DNA from: an uncultured Acidobacteriaceae bacterium
Lineage (GTDB): Bacteria > Acidobacteriota > Terriglobia > Terriglobales > Acidobacteriaceae
DNA: 5,444 bases
Reading direction: 5' to 3'
Assembly: GCA_903842845.1 (NCBI GenBank)
Contig: CAIMNN010000174.1
Coordinates: 1-5,444, forward strand
In this document: positions 1 through 4,228 of the stretch, one piece after another
Layout: each line of letters begins with the position of its first letter
Position numbering within the stretch: the stretch's first letter is position 1
Translations under genes and position numbers: made by a program
The notes under the pieces: generated by a model
Databases searched by the model: none
What the model was told of the DNA's origin: nothing
What the model saw: the letters and a program-made list of their open reading frames with translations, nothing else

Positions 1-654
1 GCCGGCTCCGTCACCGAGCACTTCGACCTCCTCCTCAAGCACGACCTCAAAATTGACCAGGAGATGCATCTGCGCATCCGCCACAACCTCATCGCCATCC
101 CCGGCGCAAAGCTCTCATCGCTGCGTCAGGTCTACTCGCACCCCATCGCTCTCGCGCAATGCCGCAACTTTCTCGCCAGCCACGCGCAGATAAAAGTCTT
201 TCCCTTTTATGACACCGCCGGCAGCGTCAAAACCATTATCGAGCGCGGCAACCCCGAGCACGCCGCCATCGCCAGCTCATCCGCTGCCGCGCACTACGGC
301 GGTCAAATTCTTGCTGCCGACATCGAAGACAACCCAAAAAACTTCACCCGCTTCTATCTCATCCATCGCGCCGCTGACGCAGTCCCGGCTCCCGACGCCA
401 ACAAAGTCAGCCTCGCTTTCGCCCTCGAAAACCGCCCCGGCTCACTCGTCCAGGCGCTTCAAGCCATCGCCGCGCTCGGTGCAAACCTCACCAAGATCGA
501 ATCACGTCCAGTCCCCGGCAAGCCCTGGGAGTACGTCTTTTATGTTGACGCTCAACTGACCGGCGCGCGCGAGGACGAACGCATCCTCGACGCGCTCAAG
601 CCGCATTGCTCCATGGTCAAAGAGCTCGGCCTTTACAAGGAACACGAAGAGTAG
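1..654 (+). CDS. pheA: Prephenate dehydratase, C-terminal 217 residues (5' end outside window)
   Basis: Converts prephenate to phenylpyruvate with loss of water and CO2, the committed step to phenylalanine, in the cytoplasm. The reading frame is open from base 1 and begins in the conserved AGSVTEHFDLL block, which normally follows the ENS segment, so roughly the first quarter of a protein of about 280 residues is missing. Visible residue 116-118 is the TRF signature (NFTRF) of the catalytic domain. From about residue 135 there is an ACT regulatory domain with a GSLV motif (147-150, the family's GALV) and ESRP (167-170), the two elements that bind phenylalanine for feedback inhibition, so the enzyme is probably Phe-sensitive. 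The fragment has no frameshift. Whether a chorismate mutase domain precedes it cannot be seen. The stop lies 10 bases before the SDR start, suggesting co-transcription. The identification is very secure. Confidence 0.96.
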   Translation, partial: AGSVTEHFDLLLKHDLKIDQEMHLRIRHNLIAIPGAKLSSLRQVYSHPIALAQCRNFLASHAQIKVFPFYDTAGSVKTIIERGNPEHAAIASSSAAAHYGGQILAADIEDNPKNFTRFYLIHRAADAVPAPDANKVSLAFALENRPGSLVQALQAIAALGANLTKIESRPVPGKPWEYVFYVDAQLTGAREDERILDALKPHCSMVKELGLYKEHEE

Positions 655-664
655 AAAGAGAAGT

Positions 665-1450
665 ATGAATCCGAATACAAACTTCAAAGGAAAATGGGCG
701 CTGGTCACCGGCGCAAGCGCAGGAATCGGTGTTGCGTTGGCGCGCGAACTGGCGAAGGCAGGCGCAAACCTTGTTCTCACCGCTCGACGCACCGACCGCA
801 TGGAAACCCTCGCCGCAGAACTGCGCGCAAGTGGAACCGATGTGCGCATCGTTGCCGCCGACCTCAACGACCCCGCCGCCCCCGCAGCAATCCACAAAAC
901 CACAGCCGACCTCGCAATCGAAATCCTCATCAACAACGCCGGACTCGGCCAGTTCAGCCCATTCCACGAGTGCGGCCTTGAGCAGGAGCTAAGCCAGGTC
1001 CGCGTCAACTGCGAAGCAATGGTCCACCTCACTCGCCTTTATCTTCCAGCAATGGTCGAGCGCAAACGCGGCTGGGTGATGATTCTCTCATCGCTCGCCA
1101 GCTACCAGCCGCTGCCATATCTCGCCACTTACGCCGCTACCAAAGCCTTCGACCGATTCTTCTCCGAAGCATTGGCCGCCGAAGTCTCCCAAATGGGAAT
1201 TCACGTCACCGCGCTCTGCCCCGGCCCCACCGACAGTGAGTTCTTCATAGTCTCCCGCGCCGGGGCAATCTCCGGCAGCAAGCGCCAATCGGCTGAGCAG
1301 GTTGCAGCGCGCGGAGTGCGTGCGCTCGCTCGCGGCAAACGCACCATCATCCCTTACGCCGTCGGCCGCTTCATCGGCTTCCTCAGTTGGCTCACACCTA
1401 ACCGGATAGTGACGTTCTTCGTCGAGCGTGGGACCCGCCCTCAAAAATAA
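665..1450 (+). CDS. Short-chain dehydrogenase/reductase (classical SDR, DltE/YdfG-like)
   Basis: A 261-residue NAD(P)-dependent oxidoreductase with a complete Rossmann fold; the substrate is unknown. The cofactor motif TGASAGIG is at residues 15-22. The basic pair RR at 41-42 after the second strand favours NADPH (inference). The structural NNAG motif is at 90-93. The catalytic tetrad is N115, S143, Y156 and K160 (YAATK), and PG is at 186-187. Length is normal for a classical SDR. The C-terminal 25 or so residues (RFIGFLSWLTPNRIVTFF) are hydrophobic with an amphipathic look, as in membrane-associated members of COG0300, so peripheral membrane contact is possible. The ATG at 665 lies just before the cofactor motif at the usual distance. 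The Shine-Dalgarno is only a purine stretch (GAAAGAGAAG), consistent with translation coupled to pheA 10 bases upstream. The family is certain; the specific reaction is not. Confidence 0.93.
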   Translation: MNPNTNFKGKWALVTGASAGIGVALARELAKAGANLVLTARRTDRMETLAAELRASGTDVRIVAADLNDPAAPAAIHKTTADLAIEILINNAGLGQFSPFHECGLEQELSQVRVNCEAMVHLTRLYLPAMVERKRGWVMILSSLASYQPLPYLATYAATKAFDRFFSEALAAEVSQMGIHVTALCPGPTDSEFFIVSRAGAISGSKRQSAEQVAARGVRALARGKRTIIPYAVGRFIGFLSWLTPNRIVTFFVERGTRPQK

Positions 1451-1502
1451 TTTTTGCCCCACTTAAGTTATGAAAAATACTTTTGCACAGGAAGACAACT
1501 TT

Positions 1503-1552
1503 TTGGGTTGGAATGCATCTATACCAACAGTCACAAAGGCGCTCCAACCCAA
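1503..1552. repeat. 10-bp perfect inverted repeat, 30-nt loop
   Basis: TTGGGTTGGA at 1503-1512 is the exact reverse complement of TCCAACCCAA at 1543-1552. A stem-loop with a 30-base loop is possible on either strand. Its right arm shares base 1543 with the longer-range repeat 1534-1543/1635-1644, so the two pairings compete. Confidence 0.6.
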
Positions 1553-1644
1553 TAGCCTTCCAAAGCAGTTCAAACGGTAAACCCCAGACAAGGTTCGATC
1601 CGAACCTCCCGCCCAAGCAAACAACCCCCGCCAAAGCGCCTTTG
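1534..1644. repeat. 10-bp perfect long-range inverted repeat enclosing a small hairpin
   Basis: CAAAGGCGCT at 1534-1543 is the exact reverse complement of AGCGCCTTTG at 1635-1644. The 91 bases between them contain the perfect hairpin 1591-1607. As RNA this would give a closed arm with an internal stem, typical of a folded RNA, but no compensatory-change evidence is available here. Confidence 0.5.
1591..1607. repeat. 7-bp hairpin with 3-nt loop
   Basis: AGGTTCG (1591-1597), loop ATC, CGAACCT (1601-1607) is a perfect inverted repeat. It could be an RNA hairpin or a small operator-like palindrome. It lies inside the longer 1534-1644 repeat. Confidence 0.5.
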
Positions 1645-1649
1645 AAATA

Positions 1650-1683
1650 GGGCCCGCAGACAAAGCGGGCCCAGCACGTTTTT
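1650..1683 (+). terminator. Possible intrinsic terminator (strong GC hairpin, displaced T run)
   Basis: GGGCCCGC (1650-1657), a 7-base loop AGACAAA, and GCGGGCCC (1665-1672) make a perfect 8-bp GC-only stem. A run of five T follows at 1679-1683, but six bases (AGCACG) separate it from the stem, whereas a standard rho-independent terminator has the T run directly at the stem base. It may therefore end transcripts from pheA-SDR only weakly, or be the 3' end of a structured RNA. The reverse strand has no T run after the stem. Confidence 0.45.
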
Positions 1684-1704
1684 ATCGGGTCTAGTACGTT
1701 TTTA
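1673..1704. repeat. 12-base direct repeat, 20-base period
   Basis: AGCACGTTTTTA (1673-1684) and AGTACGTTTTTA (1693-1704) match at 11 of 12 positions. They start exactly 20 bases apart, close to two helical turns, immediately upstream of the pgeF -10 box. They could be paired protein-binding sites or a small duplication. Confidence 0.5.
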
Positions 1705-1706
1705 GC

Positions 1707-1712
1707 TACAAT
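1707..1712 (+). promoter_or_regulatory. -10 box TACAAT for pgeF, probable leaderless start
   Basis: TACAAT differs from TATAAT at one position. It ends six bases before the ATG at 1719, so transcription starting the usual 6-7 bases downstream would begin at the start codon itself. No purine-rich Shine-Dalgarno is present between 1700 and 1718, which fits leaderless translation. There is no convincing -35 box: 17 bases upstream reads ATCGGG. The assignment is inference from position and sequence. Confidence 0.45.
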
Positions 1713-1718
1713 CAATCT

Positions 1719-2810
1719 ATGGCCGCAGGGAAAAAGAAAACTCCAACCACTAAAGCGGCTGCTGAGACTCCCACCTCCGCCGAACTCGCGCGCAACATCG
1801 AATCTCTTGACGCTCTTTTCTCCAAGGTCGGCCTCACCCGCCACCGCCGCGGCAGCAGGAAAAACATCCTCGCCAAAGCGCGGAAAAATATTTACTCCCC
1901 TGAAGAACTCCACCGCCCCATCGCCGCAAATGTCCACAAAGCAAAAAACGGCGCAGTCTGGCTCGCCGTTCCCGGCTGGACCCAATACCACTGGCTCTGG
2001 CACGGCTTCTCGACTCGCAAAGGCGGCGTCAGCACCGCTTATGCAATCGAAGGCACACCCGGCGAGCTGAACCTCGGCCTAACCGCTGACGACAGCGCCG
2101 AAAACGTCGCCGAAAACCGCCGCCGCATCGTCGCCGCCATCACCGGCAGCCGCAAAACGCCTCTCCGCACAGTCAAGCAATTCCACTCCGGACTCATCCT
2201 CTACGGCCCCGGCTGCTCCGGCGCAAACCCCTTCCGCGCCGACGGCCTCCTCACCGACCACCCCGGAGAACTCCTCGGCGTCCAGGTCGCCGACTGCATC
2301 CCGGTCCTCGTCGCCGACAAAAAGAAAAAGATCGTCGCAGCTTTCCATGCCGGCTGGCGCGGAACCGTCCAGCGCATCGTCGAGCGCGGCGTCGGCCGCA
2401 TGCGCCTCGAATTCGACTCAAACCCGCGCGACCTCATAGCCGCCGTCGGTCCCGGTGTCGGCCCCTGCTGTTACGCCGTCGGCCAGGAAGTCCGCGACGC
2501 CTTTGAAAGCCAGTTCAGCTACGCCGCCGACCTCTTTCACGAGGTCTTCAACTCCGACCCCGTCAAAACCCGCTACCCCATGCTCTTCCTCACCCAGCGC
2601 GCCCCCGGCCACTCTGATATCGGCCCCAGCACGCATCTAGACCTGCAAGAAGCCAACCGCCGCCAACTCCTGGCCGCAGGCCTCAGCCCCAAATCCATTC
2701 ATGTCATTGGTGGATGCACTCAATGCGACCGCGAGCTATTCTTCTCGCACCGTGGCGCACAGGGCCGCGCAGGCCGCATGATGGGCCTCATCGGAATCGC
2801 TGATAAATAA
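1719..2810 (+). CDS. pgeF: PgeF/YfiH-family (DUF152) laccase-domain protein with long N-terminal extension
   Basis: Cytoplasmic protein of the YfiH/PgeF family (relatives include FAMIN), described as peptidoglycan-editing amidases and also as purine nucleoside phosphorylases or deaminases. Its 363 residues exceed the usual 240-280. The core begins near residue 95 with HGFSTRKGGVS, followed by NLGLTADD (118-125) and NVAENRRRI. The metal ligands are H156 (KQFH; the usual QVHG reads QFHS), C193 (VADCIP) and H210 (FHAGWRG). VGPGVGPCCY (243-252) and the C-terminal GGCTQC...FFSHR...GRMMGLI complete the family pattern. Residues 1-90 are an extension whose start is rich in Lys, Thr and Ala; it is not a signal peptide. 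The ATG at 1719 is chosen for its -10 box; no other start with a ribosome site is visible nearby. The stop lies 11 bases from that of the convergent HU gene. Family assignment is firm; the exact activity is not. Confidence 0.93.
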   Translation: MAAGKKKTPTTKAAAETPTSAELARNIESLDALFSKVGLTRHRRGSRKNILAKARKNIYSPEELHRPIAANVHKAKNGAVWLAVPGWTQYHWLWHGFSTRKGGVSTAYAIEGTPGELNLGLTADDSAENVAENRRRIVAAITGSRKTPLRTVKQFHSGLILYGPGCSGANPFRADGLLTDHPGELLGVQVADCIPVLVADKKKKIVAAFHAGWRGTVQRIVERGVGRMRLEFDSNPRDLIAAVGPGVGPCCYAVGQEVRDAFESQFSYAADLFHEVFNSDPVKTRYPMLFLTQRAPGHSDIGPSTHLDLQEANRRQLLAAGLSPKSIHVIGGCTQCDRELFFSHRGAQGRAGRMMGLIGIADK

Positions 2811-2821
2811 GGGATTAGCTG

Positions 2822-3127
2822 TTACTCGGCGGCGTCGGCGGAGTGCTTCTCGCCCGGGTTGACCAGGTCACGCAGGTCCTTCGAAGGCTTGAAGTAAGGC
2901 ACGCGCTTCGCCGGAACGTCCACACGCTCGCCAGTCTTCGGATTGCGGCCAATGCGGGGCTTACGCTGCCGTATGCGGAACGACCCAAATCCGCGAATCT
3001 CTATCTTGTCGCCAGCCTGCAAGGCGCCGATCACGGAGTCGAAGATCGTCTCGACGATGACTTCACCGTCGCGGCGCGTCAGATCGCCCAACTGGGTCAC
3101 TTTTTCAACTAGATCTGCTTTCGTCAT
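2822..3127 (-). CDS. HU/IHF-family nucleoid DNA-binding protein
   Basis: A 101-residue histone-like protein that binds and bends DNA as a dimer and compacts the nucleoid. Residues 1-45 (MTKADLVEKVTQL...) form the helical dimerisation part. IEIRGFGSF follows, then the DNA-inserting beta arm with GRNPKTGE, whose proline kinks DNA, and VPYFKPSKDLRD at the end of the core. The IEIRGFGSF and VPYFKPSKDLR wording is closer to the IHF beta subunit than to E. coli HU, but homodimeric HU is equally possible, so no symbol is given. About ten acidic or small residues follow the core. The ATG at 3127 fits the family start MTKADL and has an AAGGTG ribosome site. Codon use (CTG, AAG, CGT; no CTC among six leucines) differs sharply from its neighbours and suggests high expression. 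No terminator hairpin is seen in the 11 bases before pgeF's stop. Confidence 0.95.
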   Translation of the reverse strand: MTKADLVEKVTQLGDLTRRDGEVIVETIFDSVIGALQAGDKIEIRGFGSFRIRQRKPRIGRNPKTGERVDVPAKRVPYFKPSKDLRDLVNPGEKHSADAAE

Positions 3128-3135
3128 TCCCGGCA

Positions 3136-3141
3136 CACCTT
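3136..3141 (-). promoter_or_regulatory. Ribosome binding site of the HU/IHF-like gene
   Basis: On the minus strand AAGGTG lies 8 bases before the ATG at 3127. It decides for this ATG over the in-frame TTG at 3148 and GTG at 3136, which would add residues before the conserved MTKADL start and have no such site. Confidence 0.7.
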
Positions 3142-3159
3142 TCAGCAAACAGGTTTAAG

Positions 3160-3193
3160 CATAACGCCTTCAGCCCGTTATGGCTACCATAAC
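3160..3193 (-). promoter_or_regulatory. Three alternating CCATAAC-type repeats in the HU leader, two exclusive hairpins
   Basis: On the + strand CATAACG (3160-3166), CGTTATGG (3176-3183) and CCATAAC (3187-3193) are three copies of one motif, the middle one inverted. In the minus-strand leader the middle copy can pair perfectly over 7 bp with the upstream copy (loop of 3) or with the downstream copy (7 bp, loop of 9), but not with both. As DNA it is an operator-like palindrome cluster just downstream of the predicted promoter. It may be a binding site for a regulator (HU itself is possible) or a leader-RNA switch. Confidence 0.5.
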
Positions 3194-3201
3194 TCTCTCG
3201 A

Positions 3202-3231
3202 ATTCTTGCCTTTGGGGGTTCGTTTCGTCAA
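3202..3231 (-). promoter_or_regulatory. Candidate sigma-70-type promoter for the HU/IHF-like gene
   Basis: On the minus strand TTGACG (3226-3231, five of six to TTGACA) is followed after 18 bases by AAGAAT (3202-3207, four of six to TATAAT). Transcription would begin near 3195, giving a leader of about 68 bases that contains the alternating repeats and the ribosome site. The -10 box is mediocre, so this is a candidate only. Confidence 0.45.
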
Positions 3232-3305
3232 GTGTAAATAGATGAATTTCAATCAGGTGCGCCCCATCATTTAGGATTTTGTTATCAACTCTTTGGTGCC
3301 CAACC

Positions 3306-4052
3306 GTGACCGCGCAAAATACCGACTATAGTTTCGTCATCCCGGCCTATAACGAGTCGGCGCGCCTGCCCGCCACCCTCGACGCGGTCTTCGAGTGCAT
3401 CCACCGCCACAACTGGAACGCCGAGGTCATCGTCGTCAACGATGGCTCCACCGACTCCACCGCAGCCCTCGTCCGCGAACGCATGAAGTCCGAACCGGCG
3501 CTCCAACTGCTTGAAAATCCCGGCAACCGCGGCAAAGGCTACAGCGTCCGCCACGGAATGCTCGCCGCCACCGGCAAAATCCTGCTTTTTACCGACTCTG
3601 ATCTCTCCTCGCCCATCGGCGAAGCAACCAAATTATTCGACGCCATCCGCTCCGGTTACGACGTGGCCATCGGCTCGCGCTGGCTCGGCGGCCGCAGCAG
3701 CCAAACCCAGCCCCAACCCATCTACCGCCAGTTCTTCGGCCGCTGCTTCAACCTCACCACCCGCCTCATCATGCGCCTGCCCTTCGCCGACACACAATGC
3801 GGCTTCAAAGCCTTCACCTACACCGCCGCCCAGCAGATCTTCAGCCGCCAGACCATCGAGCGCTGGGGCTTCGACCCCGAGATTATGTTCATAGCCATCA
3901 AGCGCGGCTACAAAGTCAAAGAGCTCACCGTCTCCTGGGCACACGACGAACGCACCCGCATGAGCTACCTCCGCGACGGCATGCAGATGCTGCGCGAACT
4001 CATGACCATTCGCTGGAACGCAATCCGCGGACGCTACTCCAAATCCAAATAA
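3306..4052 (+). CDS. Family 2 glycosyltransferase, dolichyl/polyprenyl-phosphate glucosyltransferase-like (Alg5-like)
   Basis: A 248-residue GT-A fold enzyme predicted to move a sugar from a nucleotide donor to a polyprenyl phosphate at the inner face of the membrane, feeding envelope glycans; donor and acceptor are inferred from the family. With the GTG start, VIPAYNE is at residues 11-17 and VNDGSTD at 44-50 (nucleotide binding). NRGKGYSVRHGM (74-85) and TDSDLSSP (96-103, the metal-binding DxD region, usually DADLSSP) follow. GSRW is at 123-126, DTQCGFK at 162-168 and WGFDPE at 187-192. This set is that of the Alg5/DPG synthase group rather than dolichyl-phosphate mannose synthases. No membrane segment is seen. 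The GTG at 3306 has GGTG seven bases upstream; a TTG at 3279 would add nine residues that do not look family-like, with a poorly spaced ribosome site. It is divergent from HU, and no clear promoter is seen. Confidence 0.9.
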   Translation: MTAQNTDYSFVIPAYNESARLPATLDAVFECIHRHNWNAEVIVVNDGSTDSTAALVRERMKSEPALQLLENPGNRGKGYSVRHGMLAATGKILLFTDSDLSSPIGEATKLFDAIRSGYDVAIGSRWLGGRSSQTQPQPIYRQFFGRCFNLTTRLIMRLPFADTQCGFKAFTYTAAQQIFSRQTIERWGFDPEIMFIAIKRGYKVKELTVSWAHDERTRMSYLRDGMQMLRELMTIRWNAIRGRYSKSK

Positions 4053-4069
4053 AAAAATCTGCCGGGTGC

Positions 4070-4098
4070 CCCCGGTCCCTCGCACTTGGGGACCGGGG
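4070..4098. repeat. REP-like GC palindrome downstream of the glycosyltransferase
   Basis: CCCCGGTCCC (4070-4079), a 9-base loop and GGGACCGGGG (4089-4098) form a perfect 10-bp stem 17 bases after the GT stop. No T run follows on the + strand. On the minus strand the T run (A7 at 4051-4057 on +) lies 12 bases beyond the stem. It is therefore not a standard terminator in either direction. The flanking CCGGGTGCCCC wording recalls short dispersed palindromes between genes in Acidobacteriota genomes (recollection, not searched). It could protect the 3' end of the GT transcript. Confidence 0.5.
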
Positions 4099-4127
4099 AT
4101 TCAAACATCTCCGCTCCAACTCGCCAT

Positions 4128-4142
4128 CTGCGCGTAGCGCAG
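4128..4142. repeat. Short 6-bp hairpin with 3-nt loop
   Basis: CTGCGC (4128-4133), GTA, GCGCAG (4137-4142) is a perfect short inverted repeat in the 176-base gap between the GT and glycosidase genes. The rest of the gap holds the larger palindrome at 4070-4098 and the glycosidase ribosome site. GATAAT at 4187-4192 could be a -10 box but has no matching -35. Confidence 0.35.
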
Positions 4143-4213
4143 CCCAAACCACTAAACAAACTCAATCTCCGCCCGCGCTTATCGCAGATAATTAAACCAT
4201 CGCTTCAATCAAC

Positions 4214-4219
4214 AGGGGA
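4214..4219 (+). promoter_or_regulatory. Ribosome binding site of the glycosidase-like gene
   Basis: AGGGGA lies 9 bases before the ATG at 4229. With the signal peptide that follows, it marks 4229 as the original start of this gene, although the main reading frame is one base out of register with it. Confidence 0.6.
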
Positions 4220-4228
4220 TTGCCTTCA

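Larger units (their letters stand above)
1451..1718. other. Structured intergenic region without a credible gene
   Basis: These 268 bases between the SDR and pgeF have less C-ending codon character than the surroundings, and no open frame shows family features. The stretch opens with an AT-only palindrome over the SDR stop (AAAAAT-A-ATTTTT, 1443-1455). It then carries several perfect inverted repeats, a GC-rich hairpin followed by a T run, a direct repeat and a -10 box, each listed separately. It could be a small structured RNA, the decayed remains of a dispersed element, or a plain spacer; the sequence alone does not decide. Confidence 0.6.

Noticed and set aside
1463..1663. Minus-strand open frame of 66 codons across the SDR-pgeF gap
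   Set aside because: It starts at TTG, lacks a ribosome site, and its composition (Trp, Phe and Cys scattered) resembles no family; a longer overlapping frame (1398-2003, minus) also cuts into both neighbouring genes. The inverted repeats explain the region better.
2843..3112. Open frame of 89 codons on the + strand opposite the HU/IHF-like gene
   Set aside because: It lies wholly inside a gene with a clear family match on the other strand, has no family features of its own and no ribosome site.
3128..3148. Upstream TTG start at 3148 for the HU/IHF-like gene
   Set aside because: The ribosome site AAGGTG lies inside that extension and points to the ATG at 3127, which begins the conserved MTKADL.
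3279..3305. TTG start at 3279 for the glycosyltransferase
   Set aside because: The AGGA upstream is only two bases from the TTG, and the added residues (MLSTLWCPT) are not typical of the family; the GTG at 3306 has better spacing to GGTG and keeps the usual short N-terminus.
4089..4116. tRNA 3'-end-like text (GGGGATTCAAAC...CGCTCCA) suggesting a tRNA or attachment site
   Set aside because: The T-stem cannot be completed, there is no acceptor, anticodon or D arm upstream, and no integrase or phage gene is nearby.
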